Of a stretch of 64,000 bases of DNA, positions 36,422-44,960 are shown piece by piece. The translations under genes and the position numbers were made by a program. The stretch spans positions 1-64,000 of the forward strand of contig JAFGEF010000126.1 in NCBI GenBank assembly GCA_016931715.1. The letters run 5' to 3'. The notes beneath the pieces are model-generated. The model was not told where the DNA came from. It worked only from the letters and a program-made list of their open reading frames with translations, and did no database searches. Numbering within the stretch: position 1 is the first letter of the stretch; every line of letters starts with the position of its first letter. The DNA is from Sedimentisphaerales bacterium. GTDB lineage: Bacteria; Planctomycetota; Phycisphaerae; Sedimentisphaerales; Anaerobacaceae.

Positions 36422-36706
36422 TCATGAAAACTTCTCTCGCTCAATTTGACCGAGAATGAACCGCCCGTCATTGCGCATAAATTCGATAATTGAGTCGAAC
36501 TGCCGGTCGATAAACCGACTTTCATTGCTCACGATGGAGATGCCGAGCACTGCTCTTACTCTGTTATCCTGCTCGTCAACTTCAGATATGGAAATATTGA
36601 ACCTGCTCTTTAACCTGCCTGTCAGGCTTTTTACAATGCTTCTTTTGCCCTTGAGCGAATTCACCCCCGGCATTGAAATATATGCTGTCATCACACCAAT
36701 AATCAT
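36422..36706 (-). CDS. DUF503 family protein (YlxP-like)
   Basis: This small protein contains MTAYISMPGVNSLKGKRSIV followed by KSLTGRLKSRFNISISEVDE, the core of the DUF503 family often found near ribosome maturation factors. The more usual family start is the ATG at 36706 (MIIGVMTAY). An in-frame ATG at 36727 would add seven residues, and neither has a good ribosome site. Function is not established. It converges on the membrane-protein gene with a ten-base gap. Confidence 0.8.
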   Translation of the reverse strand: MIIGVMTAYISMPGVNSLKGKRSIVKSLTGRLKSRFNISISEVDEQDNRVRAVLGISIVSNESRFIDRQFDSIIEFMRNDGRFILGQIEREKFS

Positions 36707-36821
36707 GATAGCAGGAAAGTTTAACACATCGAAAAAAGATGTATAGAAAAAAAATTAAGAATTTCTAAAAAAAAATGTAACGAAACCTGAGTTTCTACGT
36801 CATATATATATAAAGAAGCCA

Positions 36822-36842
36822 TGCACTCGAAAATTGAGTGCA
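36822..36842. repeat. Perfect 7-bp hairpin
   Basis: Arms TGCACTC and GAGTGCA enclose a seven-base loop GAAAATT. A TA-rich run (36811-36824 region, TATATATATAAAG) lies just upstream and could be a promoter -10 on the plus strand. The hairpin is the first of three in this 325-bp intergenic region. Confidence 0.5.
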
Positions 36843-36870
36843 AAATAATACTGAGATGGCGTGGGATTTT

Positions 36871-36959
36871 AAAACCCGCTGGAATCTTCGGGTTCAGCTT
36901 GAAGCTTGCCCTGAACCTATGTAGTTGGGTATAAGGAACTTAACTGCTCAGCGGGTTTT
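36871..36959. ncRNA. Candidate structured RNA or long-stem terminator
   Basis: An 11-bp perfect stem (AAAACCCGCTG at 36871-36881 with CAGCGGGTTTT at 36949-36959) closes an 89-base unit. Inside it is a second stem, GGTTCAG (36891-36897) with CTGAACC (36911-36917). The element is nearly symmetrical: on either strand the 3' arm is GGGTTTT-like and would look terminator-like. It does not match SRP RNA, 6S, tmRNA or tRNA as far as I can judge. It could be a small RNA on the plus strand (TA-rich box upstream) or a bidirectional terminator between rplU and the DUF503 gene. Confidence 0.35.
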
Positions 36960-36964
36960 CTTTA

Positions 36965-37022
36965 AAATTCTAAGCAATTACATCTGTTCGCAAATTGTAA
37001 TTTAGAACATTGCTTAGAATTT
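36965..37022. terminator. 14-bp inverted repeat downstream of rplU
   Basis: AAATTCTAAGCAAT (36965-36978) is the exact reverse complement of ATTGCTTAGAATTT (37009-37022), with a 30-base loop. Inside the loop TACA pairs with TGTA and would lengthen the stem. On the minus strand, 31 bases past the rplU stop, the 3' arm runs into TTTTAAAG, so it may end or stabilise the rplU transcript. Confidence 0.45.
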
Positions 37023-37052
37023 GGTATGTCGTATTCAGGAAGCGAATATAAT

Positions 37053-37382
37053 TCAGGCTTCGATTTTATCGATAGTTACCTGAAGATGTTTCTGGCGATG
37101 ACCTACGCGTTTTTTGCTGTTTTTACGCCTGCGGAAATGCATTGGATAGAGCTTTTGGCCTTTGACAACTGCGTCCTGTGCTGAAGTCTGAAAAGAAGCT
37201 ATTACTTTAGCGCCTTTCAAATATGGTGTACCTACTTTGACTTCCTTGTCATCGCTTACCAGCAGGACCTTGTCCAGCTCGATTGTCGTTGCCTCCGGTG
37301 ATATGTCGGTTAATTCTATCTTTATACAATCACCTTCGGCGACTTTATATTGTTTCGAACCTTGTTCTATTACTGCGTACAT
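37053..37382 (-). CDS. rplU: 50S ribosomal protein bL21
   Basis: The 109-residue protein starts MYAVIEQGSKQYKVAEGDCI and ends with MHFRRRKNSKKRVGHRQKHL, both typical of bL21, a 23S rRNA-binding protein of the large subunit. AGGAG lies upstream of the ATG. The usual partner rpmA (bL27) does not follow: downstream on the minus strand are only the inverted repeats and the DUF503 gene. Confidence 0.95.
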   Translation of the reverse strand: MYAVIEQGSKQYKVAEGDCIKIELTDISPEATTIELDKVLLVSDDKEVKVGTPYLKGAKVIASFQTSAQDAVVKGQKLYPMHFRRRKNSKKRVGHRQKHLQVTIDKIEA

Positions 37383-37625
37383 TCTAAACAGCTCCTATGC
37401 TTCATTGCATTAATTTCAAGATAAAACGAATATTCTACATATTTCTTTTTTTTTGTAAAGCAAATTCACAGATATTTTTGTATTCTATCCCATATTACGT
37501 ATTTCGTGATATATATTGCGTATTTCCCAGGTATGATATACTATATACTGGCAATCATATATTAGTATATGTATGCTGTAAGTTCTTATATAGCAAAGCT
37601 TTAGAGTTGAACAAGGATTGTTTTT

Positions 37626-38462
37626 ATGCAAATTGCAATAATAAATGACAAAATTCTCCCATACAATGATGTTGGGCATGAATATTTAGACAGAGGGCTT
37701 TTTTTTGGTGACGGCGTTTATGAAGTGATACGAAGCTACAACGGCAGGATTTTCGCTCTCGATGAGCATCTTGAGAGGTTTTCAGCCAGTATGAAGGCGG
37801 TTGAAATTACAAAAGTCGATATAACTCAGATTCGTATTAAAATTATTCAGGCTTTCGAGAAAGCAAATATTCCCAATGCATATATTTATTTCCATATCAC
37901 ACGAGGTTCCGGTCCGCGCAACCACGTTTGCAGCGACAATCTACCGCCGAATTTTTTCCTTACTGTAAAAGAGCTTGAAGATGATACAAAAGTGAAAACA
38001 CAAGGCATCGGCGTAATAACCTACCCCGACCAGCGATGGAAACGATGCGATATTAAATCGCTGAATCTGCTCCCAAATGTCATGGCACGCAGGGAAGCAG
38101 CGAAAAAAGGCTGTGAAGAGGCTATTTTTGTTAATGATGACGGAATTATAACCGAAGGCGCTGCCTCTGCCTTTTTCGCTATACATGAAAAGAAACTGCA
38201 AACATCACCACTTTCAGAAAACATTCTGCCTTCCATCACGCGTAAATTCGTAATAAAAGCAGCCCAAAATATCGGGCTGGGGATTATCGACAAATCACTC
38301 ACACCAAAACAGGCATCTGTTTGTGACGAACTTTTCATCGCCGTAACGACAAAAGATATTGTTCCCGTTGTGAAATTCGATGATAAGCCTATTGGAAACG
38401 GCAAGCCCGGAAAGTACACTAAAGCACTGGAAGCTGAATTCCGCAAATTCACAACTGCTTAA
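37626..38462 (+). CDS. dat: D-amino-acid transaminase (class IV aminotransferase)
   Basis: The 278-residue PLP enzyme has the class IV fold: LFFGDGVYEVIRSYNGRIFA near the N-terminus, CDIKSLNLLPNVMARREAA with the PLP lysine (about Lys144), and GIITEGAASAFFAI. The DIKSLNLLPN string is characteristic of D-alanine aminotransferases, which make D-Ala or D-Glu for peptidoglycan. Branched-chain or aminodeoxychorismate enzymes of the same class are less likely. AAGGA precedes the ATG. Confidence 0.85.
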   Translation: MQIAIINDKILPYNDVGHEYLDRGLFFGDGVYEVIRSYNGRIFALDEHLERFSASMKAVEITKVDITQIRIKIIQAFEKANIPNAYIYFHITRGSGPRNHVCSDNLPPNFFLTVKELEDDTKVKTQGIGVITYPDQRWKRCDIKSLNLLPNVMARREAAKKGCEEAIFVNDDGIITEGAASAFFAIHEKKLQTSPLSENILPSITRKFVIKAAQNIGLGIIDKSLTPKQASVCDELFIAVTTKDIVPVVKFDDKPIGNGKPGKYTKALEAEFRKFTTA

Positions 38463-38489
38463 ACCTAAAGGCATCAAACTACAAAACGA

Positions 38490-38511
38490 AGACTTAAAAC
38501 ATGTTAAGTCT
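38490..38511. repeat. 8-bp hairpin after the transaminase gene
   Basis: Arms AGACTTAA and TTAAGTCT enclose loop AACATG, 28 bases past the dat stop. No T run follows directly (TTTTTT comes about 13 bases later), so a terminator role is uncertain. Confidence 0.35.
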
Positions 38512-38695
38512 TGAATTACACTTGTTTTTTACATATCTTTTACATTTCTTAACTTCTTTTGCAGCAAGCTGTTACAGTAAGATAGACTATTTATGTAAAA
38601 AATTCCCCAAAATTAGTCAACTATTTTGCCTGATTAACGTCTTAAGTATATAGAAACTGAAAAAAACTATAAACTTAACCTGAATTTGAAAGGAT

Positions 38696-41600
38696 GTGAA
38701 AATGACTAAGAAAATAGTTTGGATAAGTCTGGGAATGGTCATTTTGGTTTTCGCGGCAATGGCGTTTAATTCGGCAGCCGCTAATTCATCAAATACCAAA
38801 AGGACTGGCTCCGATATTTCGATATCACAGGTTTCATCCGATTCGATTGAGATTGAATTTCTTAAACCGACAGGCAGGAGCGGCCTGCTCGAAGCGGAAT
38901 TGCTGAGTATCGAAGGTGATATGCTCGCTAAAGTTACAAGAAGACATAGCGGAAATCCCATTAAAATTACTTTGTACGCTCAAATCAATAATAATGACCT
39001 TTCGAACTACTACCTGAGATACAGATTTGACTCGAACCAGGAATTCATAAAACGCAGCCTGCTCTTTGTAGGAGAAATCTTAGAAACAACTATTCTCGGT
39101 CAGAGGGAATTCATAGCAGGAACAGTTCCGGTTATACGAATTATAGTAAAAGATAAGGCTTCCGGCAGATTTATTGATAACGCGGAAGTTTCAGTAGAAT
39201 TATTTCAGGAAAATGAAGTGTTATCCAAATTCAGCGGCAAATCCGATTCAAACGGCGAAGTCGCCGCTCGCATTTCAATGCCTGAAATGGTAATAAAAAA
39301 TGCCAAACTGAAAGTCGTAGTAAAATCCGGATCTGCTCAGGATACAGTCGAGGAAATTATCCAGATAAGAAGCGCCCTTCGCACCCTGCTTACAACAGAC
39401 AAGCCGCTTTATCAGCCGGGACAAACAATCCATATACGCGCATTAACATTGTCGCAGCCGGATATGACACCGCTCACTGAAGCTGATGTCGTATTCGAAG
39501 TTGAAGACGCGAAAGGCAATAAAGTCTTCAAGAAAGCCGTGTCAACCGATGAATATGGAATTTCGCACACGGATTTTGTATTGGCTGACGAGTTGAATAT
39601 GGGAACGTATAAAATTCGTTCGATAGCAGCAGGTATGACAGAAGAAAAGACTGTTACAGTGGAACGCTACGTTCTTCCAAAATTCAAAGTCAATTTCAAA
39701 AGCAACCTCAATTTTTATCAGCCGGGGCAAACTGTTAAAGGCGACATACAGGTCGATTACTTCTTCGGAAAACCTGTATCAGCGGGTAAAGTACAAATCA
39801 AATGCTCAAAATTCGATGTAGCTTATGTTGACTTCGAGACGGTCGAAGGCAAGACAGATGAAAACGGGCATTATACTTTCGAAGTCCGCCTGCCTGACCA
39901 GTTCGTAGGCCAGCCATTGGAAGCAGGCAAGGCATCCGCCAAATTTGAAATATCGGTAATAGACACAGCCGACCATAAAGAAACGATAACAAAGAATATC
40001 AGTGTTACCGCTTCGCCTATTGTCATAGCGGCGGTCGCGGAAAGCGGCGAGCTTATACCCGGAATTGAAAATAAAATATATCTCGTTTCCACCTACGCTG
40101 ATTCCACTCCTGCCAAATGCAGAATCATTTGGGATAATGCGCCGGGCGGAAGTAAAACGATAGAAACAGATAACGCGGGTTTCGCAGAGGTTTCATTCGA
40201 AGCGAAAAACGAAAGCATAACAATGTCACTATCGGCTAAAGATTCGAAAGGACAGACTGGCAGCGCTAAAATCGAAATAAAAAATAAAGAGCGAAACGAT
40301 GACGATACAATTCTCGTTCGCACAAATGAAAGTTTATACCGTGTCGGCGACAAAGCCGCAATATCGATTGTATCCACCCGAAAAACAGGCTCGGTCTATA
40401 TAGATTTGATAAAAGACCGCCAGACTTACCTGACTCGCACACTCAATTTGAATAACGGCAAGGCTTCTGACAACATCTCACTTGATACGACACTTGCCGG
40501 CACAGTCCAGGTCAACGCCTATATAATCGGCAAGAACGGCGTGATTGTCCGTGACAGGAAAATCGTGCTTGTTGACCCTGCCAACGATTTAAGTATTTCA
40601 GTAGCAGGTGACAGTGACACATACCTGCCCGGAACAGAGGCAAAGATTAATTTTAAGATAACCAACAAAGCGGGTAAAGGTGTTGCTTCGGCCCTTGGAG
40701 TCATGGTCGTGGATGAAGCGGTCTTTGCGCTTCAGGAAATGCAGCCCGGATTAGAGAAGGTATATTTCTATCTCGAAAAGGAAATAGCAACGCCTCGCTA
40801 TGAGATTCACGGTTATGAAATAGATAAGATTATGACGCCGCAGCCGATTTTACGCGAACGGGAAGACCAGGCAAGCAATGAAAAGGCGGCACGTGTTCTA
40901 TTCGCATCCGCAAAAGGAACCGGTGACTATTCTCTTAACGTTAATACTTATCAGCAAAGTAACAAAGACGCGCAATTTCAAAATAAAATGTCAAATCTTC
41001 TGATGCCTCAGTACCAAAAGATACAAACAGCTTTCAATAATTTCAGGAACAGGCACAGGAAAAATGAACAGACAAGAGTTCAAACAGGTCCGGGTCTCGC
41101 TGTGCTTGTGGAAGAAAAAGACCTCGAAAAGAAGGACACCATTGATCCATGGGGCACAGAATTCAGAATAACCGGCCAATGGAATGTCAATGCCCAGAGA
41201 TATTCTCCATTTATTCTCATTTCTGCCGGAATAGACGGAAAATGGGATACCATTGATGATATTTCAATTCCATATAATGTCTTTTTTCAAGACGGGGTTA
41301 TAAAATTTAGCCGCGGAGGAATGGCAATGGGTGGACGTGGAGGGATGGGAGGCGGACTTTTAATGAGAGAGTTTGACGCCGCAGATGCCATAGTGTTGAA
41401 TATGGCGGAAACTCATGCAACAAGAGCTCCTCAAGAACAAAAACAATCTGATGTCTCGGGCGCAGGTCCGATTCGCATTCGCCAGTATTTTCCTGAAACA
41501 TTATATTTCAATCCCGCCGTAATTACAGACGGTTCAGGCCGTGCGGTTTTAAATATCCCGATAGCTGATTCGATAACTACATGGCGGTTGACCTGCATGG

Positions 41601-43573
41601 CTTCTTCTCTGTCAGGACAGCTTGGCTCGACAACATCAGGAATAAACGTATTTCAGGATTTCTTCGTCGATATCGATTTCCCCGTGTCACTTACTCAGAA
41701 CGATGAAGTATCTGTCCCGGTTGCGATATACAACTACCTCAAAACCGACCAGAAAATAAACCTTGCAGTCGAAAAGGAAGACTGGTTCGAGCTGAAAGAT
41801 TCAGGTGAACGAACTGTAACTTTGGCGCCTTCCGAAGTTCGGGCGGTATATTTCACCATCGTCGCCAAGAAGATTGGTTTCCAGAAATTCACGGTAACCG
41901 CACGCGGCAGCAAAAAAAGCGATGCAATAGCAAGAACGGTTGAAATCGTTCCTGACGGCAAGGAATTTCTCGTCAACGAGAGCGGCAGGCTCAAGGGAAA
42001 TATCAGTCATACAATCAATATTCCCGATAAAGCAATCGACGACGCAAGCAAAATCTTCGTCAAGGTTTATCCGGGAGTTCTTTCTCAGGTAGTCGAAGGT
42101 CTTGACAGTATGCTTCGTATGCCGGGAGGCTGCTTCGAGCAGACCTCATCGATGACGTATCCGAACGTACTGGTTATGGATTACATGAAAAGCACAGGAA
42201 AAATTACACCTGAGCTTCAAATGAAAGCAGAAGGATTTATCAACGCAGGCTACCAGAGATTAGTCTCTTTTGAAGTGCCAGGCGGCGGCTTCGAATGGTT
42301 CGGAAAAGCGCCGGCACACAGAATCCTGACCGCTTATGGCCTGATGGAATTCTACGATATGAGCAAGGTCTATGAAGTTGACCCGGCGATTATCAGCAGG
42401 ACACAGCAATGGCTTGCCAGGCAGCAGGAAAAGGACGGCTCATACAAACCTTCACAGGGCGGCATTCAGGAAGGAGCCATCAATAAATTCACAGACGATG
42501 TCATCCGCAATACCGCTTATATCACATGGGCTTTGGCTTCTACTGAATATACGGGAAGCGAAACCGCAAAAGGAATCGAATACCTGAAAAAACACTTCGA
42601 CGAAGTAAAGGATAACTACACCCTCGCTCTTGCGGCTAACGCCCTTGCGACAGTCGATGCGGAAGGCAAAACAACACTTGATGTTCTCCAGGCTCTGTTT
42701 GATAAGAAAACTGAAAAAGATGATATTGTGTACTGGAAATCAGATTCAGCAACGCCTACCTTCGGCACAGGCGACGCCGCTGATATCGAAGTAACTGCAC
42801 TGGCCGCACAGGCGTTTATTCGCTGCGGCAGAGAGCTTGGAGCGGTAAGCAAAGCAGTAACCTACCTCGTCCAGAAAAAAGATTCGTTCGGAACATGGCA
42901 GTCAACACAGGCGACTATTCAGGCTCTTCGCGCTATGCTCATGGCAGAACGCGGAGCAACCGCAAAATCGAACGCCGAAATTATTCTGAAAATTAATAAC
43001 AGGCAGGTTTCCACAATCAGTATTAACGAAAAGAACAGCGATGTTCTTCAGCTTGTGGATTTGAAAGAATACACGCAAAAAGGAAACAATAATATCGAGC
43101 TTTTACTCGAAGGTGAAGGTTCTCTCCTGTACCAGGTTGTAGGAAGGTACTATATGCCTTATCCAAAGGAAATATTGCGGGCAGAAGAACCTATGAAAAT
43201 CGAAGTTGAGTACGACAGATTGCAGCTTGCAACTGATGATATAATTAATGTCACTGCAACTGTCACCAACAACAGACCGGGAAAAGCAAAAATGGTTATT
43301 GTGGATTTGGGCCTGCCCCCGGGATTTACTTTAATTCCCAACAAGCTCGATACGTTAGTCGAGCAGCAGGTTATCGAAAAATACTCGACAACAGGCAGAC
43401 AGATTATTATCTACCTTCGTGAAGTTGACAGCGCAAAGCCTGTAAAGATTGATTACCAGTTATTGGCAAAGTATCCTCTCAAAGCCAAAACACCGAAATC
43501 AGTCGCATATGAGTATTACAATCCGGACATTCGTGTAGAATATGCTCCGATTGAATTAGAAGTAACCAAGTAA
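38696..43573 (+). CDS. Alpha-2-macroglobulin family protein with thioester
   Basis: The 1625-residue secreted protein has a signal segment (1-28) without a lipobox cysteine. Macroglobulin-like MG domains follow (for example TTDKPLYQPGQTIHIRALTL near 230), then the A2M domain (YFPETLYFNPAVITDGSGRA near 935). The thioester site GGCFEQTSS is intact, with Cys1146 and Gln1149. The thioester-domain helices and a C-terminal receptor-binding-like beta domain complete it. The family traps proteases by covalent capture. Two unusual stretches precede the A2M domain: residues 817-856, from DPWGTEFRI to DGKWDTIDDI, look like the C-terminal Ca-site region of type II secretion pseudopilin GspG, and residues 873-890 are Gly/Met-rich and could be bait sequence. 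AAGGATG lies before the ATG. No penicillin-binding protein 1C partner is nearby. Confidence 0.92.
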   Translation: MKMTKKIVWISLGMVILVFAAMAFNSAAANSSNTKRTGSDISISQVSSDSIEIEFLKPTGRSGLLEAELLSIEGDMLAKVTRRHSGNPIKITLYAQINNNDLSNYYLRYRFDSNQEFIKRSLLFVGEILETTILGQREFIAGTVPVIRIIVKDKASGRFIDNAEVSVELFQENEVLSKFSGKSDSNGEVAARISMPEMVIKNAKLKVVVKSGSAQDTVEEIIQIRSALRTLLTTDKPLYQPGQTIHIRALTLSQPDMTPLTEADVVFEVEDAKGNKVFKKAVSTDEYGISHTDFVLADELNMGTYKIRSIAAGMTEEKTVTVERYVLPKFKVNFKSNLNFYQPGQTVKGDIQVDYFFGKPVSAGKVQIKCSKFDVAYVDFETVEGKTDENGHYTFEVRLPDQFVGQPLEAGKASAKFEISVIDTADHKETITKNISVTASPIVIAAVAESGELIPGIENKIYLVSTYADSTPAKCRIIWDNAPGGSKTIETDNAGFAEVSFEAKNESITMSLSAKDSKGQTGSAKIEIKNKERNDDDTILVRTNESLYRVGDKAAISIVSTRKTGSVYIDLIKDRQTYLTRTLNLNNGKASDNISLDTTLAGTVQVNAYIIGKNGVIVRDRKIVLVDPANDLSISVAGDSDTYLPGTEAKINFKITNKAGKGVASALGVMVVDEAVFALQEMQPGLEKVYFYLEKEIATPRYEIHGYEIDKIMTPQPILREREDQASNEKAARVLFASAKGTGDYSLNVNTYQQSNKDAQFQNKMSNLLMPQYQKIQTAFNNFRNRHRKNEQTRVQTGPGLAVLVEEKDLEKKDTIDPWGTEFRITGQWNVNAQRYSPFILISAGIDGKWDTIDDISIPYNVFFQDGVIKFSRGGMAMGGRGGMGGGLLMREFDAADAIVLNMAETHATRAPQEQKQSDVSGAGPIRIRQYFPETLYFNPAVITDGSGRAVLNIPIADSITTWRLTCMASSLSGQLGSTTSGINVFQDFFVDIDFPVSLTQNDEVSVPVAIYNYLKTDQKINLAVEKEDWFELKDSGERTVTLAPSEVRAVYFTIVAKKIGFQKFTVTARGSKKSDAIARTVEIVPDGKEFLVNESGRLKGNISHTINIPDKAIDDASKIFVKVYPGVLSQVVEGLDSMLRMPGGCFEQTSSMTYPNVLVMDYMKSTGKITPELQMKAEGFINAGYQRLVSFEVPGGGFEWFGKAPAHRILTAYGLMEFYDMSKVYEVDPAIISRTQQWLARQQEKDGSYKPSQGGIQEGAINKFTDDVIRNTAYITWALASTEYTGSETAKGIEYLKKHFDEVKDNYTLALAANALATVDAEGKTTLDVLQALFDKKTEKDDIVYWKSDSATPTFGTGDAADIEVTALAAQAFIRCGRELGAVSKAVTYLVQKKDSFGTWQSTQATIQALRAMLMAERGATAKSNAEIILKINNRQVSTISINEKNSDVLQLVDLKEYTQKGNNNIELLLEGEGSLLYQVVGRYYMPYPKEILRAEEPMKIEVEYDRLQLATDDIINVTATVTNNRPGKAKMVIVDLGLPPGFTLIPNKLDTLVEQQVIEKYSTTGRQIIIYLREVDSAKPVKIDYQLLAKYPLKAKTPKSVAYEYYNPDIRVEYAPIELEVTK

Positions 43574-43614
43574 AGAAGATTAGGAACAGGTATAGGAATT
43601 GTGATATATTGATG

Positions 43615-43654
43615 AATGAGTTGGTGAGTGTATAAAAGCATTCATCAACTCATT
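43615..43654. repeat. 13-bp hairpin after the macroglobulin gene
   Basis: AATGAGTTGGTGA (43615-43627) pairs with TCATCAACTCATT (43642-43654) with one G-T wobble. It lies 41 bases past the stop codon. There is no T run, so it may be an RNA-end stabiliser rather than an intrinsic terminator. Confidence 0.4.
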
Positions 43655-43677
43655 TACTCAAACTGACCGATACTCGC

Positions 43678-43749
43678 TGTCATACCCGCGCAAGCGGGTA
43701 TCCACATAAATTATCACAACAATGGATTCCCGCCTTCGCGGGAATGACA
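43678..43749. repeat. Paired REP-like palindromes
   Basis: Two hairpins lie head to head: TGTCATACCCGC-GCAA-GCGGGTATCCA, then a 21-base spacer, then TGGATTCCCGC-CTTC-GCGGGAATGACA. The outer ends TGTCAT and ATGACA are also inverted. The layout is that of a BIME or small non-autonomous repeat inserted between genes. No transposase of the RAYT type is in the window. Confidence 0.6.
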
Positions 43750-43858
43750 TGCGTCTGTTTGTTACTGTTATATATAAAGTTACGATAATTCTTCTTCACA
43801 AGTCGGTCGGTTTGAGTCATTTACTCTTATTAAATTATTATATTAAAAGTTGATATCT

Positions 43859-44743
43859 ATGAGCGATAAAAAATTATATCACATAGTAATTCCTAAACTA
43901 ATTAAAGAAATAGTCACCATATTTTTGATAATAATCTTTGTCATATCCCTTTCTCTCTGGCTTTTTATAAATATTCAACAGCCTTCTGCTTCGAGAAAAC
44001 CGGCAGTTGCTATCCAATCCCGTTTTGCACTTTCGCAGGTTTGTGCAAGAAATGACGGTATTCATTTTCTCGTTACGGAATCGCGAGGCAGGCAGCTATT
44101 GAAAGTGCATTTCAAACACGTCAATTACATGGGAAATGATGGATATCGCTGGGGACATGTTATTAATTTACTTGCCCTGGTTATTGCTATATCACCAACT
44201 GGAACCGGAGGTATTGATTATATTGTTTCGCCATACATGGCAATTGCAATTCCATACTGGTTTTTAATCTCAGGGACAGGTTTTCTACTGGTTAAACTAA
44301 CTTCTATATCAAGATGGATAGCCCCCTATTGCCGACCGACAAAAATCTCCGCGTCTGCCGGAGTAATTATTATTTTGATTTTCATATTACTGAACATTGT
44401 TCCATTTGCTGCATGGCGGCCGGGTTCCAAAATCCAACCTCAATCTATTAGTGAATGGATGATACTGACATTTAGTCCAAAGAGTGCATATTCTGATGTA
44501 ATGCTTGTCTATGGATTTCCATTTTCCTGCTATAAAAAAGGTTATATTGATGGCCAGCCAGTTAATTTATATTATGGTGCTTCAGTTGGATGGAAATCAT
44601 ACAAGGTAATGGAAAACCTATGTATAGCGTTATTTTCAATTTTTGTAACAATGTGCGTAGTAAAATGGCTTCATATGGTAACAAGAAAAAACTCCAAATA
44701 CCATGAATTCGGGACATTCGAGGCGAAATCTGTTATAAAATGA
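43859..44743 (+). CDS. Membrane protein of unknown function
   Basis: About 294 residues with four or five hydrophobic segments: near 15-37 (IVTIFLIIIFVISLSLWLFI), about 90-110, about 120-150 (with IPYWFLISGTGFLLV), about 165-188, and about 260-280. The PYWFL helix is a feature I associate with small planctomycete membrane proteins of unknown role. The in-frame TTG at 43850 is a less likely start than the ATG at 43859. No ribosome site is clear. No function can be given. Confidence 0.55.
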   Translation: MSDKKLYHIVIPKLIKEIVTIFLIIIFVISLSLWLFINIQQPSASRKPAVAIQSRFALSQVCARNDGIHFLVTESRGRQLLKVHFKHVNYMGNDGYRWGHVINLLALVIAISPTGTGGIDYIVSPYMAIAIPYWFLISGTGFLLVKLTSISRWIAPYCRPTKISASAGVIIILIFILLNIVPFAAWRPGSKIQPQSISEWMILTFSPKSAYSDVMLVYGFPFSCYKKGYIDGQPVNLYYGASVGWKSYKVMENLCIALFSIFVTMCVVKWLHMVTRKNSKYHEFGTFEAKSVIK

Positions 44744-44960
44744 AGTTTAATCTGACGATTTTGAAGAATCAGTCCGGTTTGACTTTGCATTTTTGTTAAA
44801 TTAGCCCATCCAAAAAGAAAAAAATTGTTTTTTCCCCTTTTAAATGGTAAATGTCTGATTATGAAAACTCTGGTTTTGCAGTTCCATAAGATATTAATGA
44901 AACGGCACCAAAGAATGTGAACTCAGGTTATTTTATCAAATGAAAGGGAATGGAGTAAAA

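Noticed and set aside
36862-36960. 6S or SRP RNA
   Set aside because: The stem-loop lacks the SRP GGAA/AGCAG loop and is too short for 6S. It is kept only as a structured candidate.
37397-37648. 83-residue plus-strand reading frame between rplU and dat
   Set aside because: It is AT-driven, rich in Phe, Ile and Tyr, overlaps the dat ribosome site and start, and resembles no protein.
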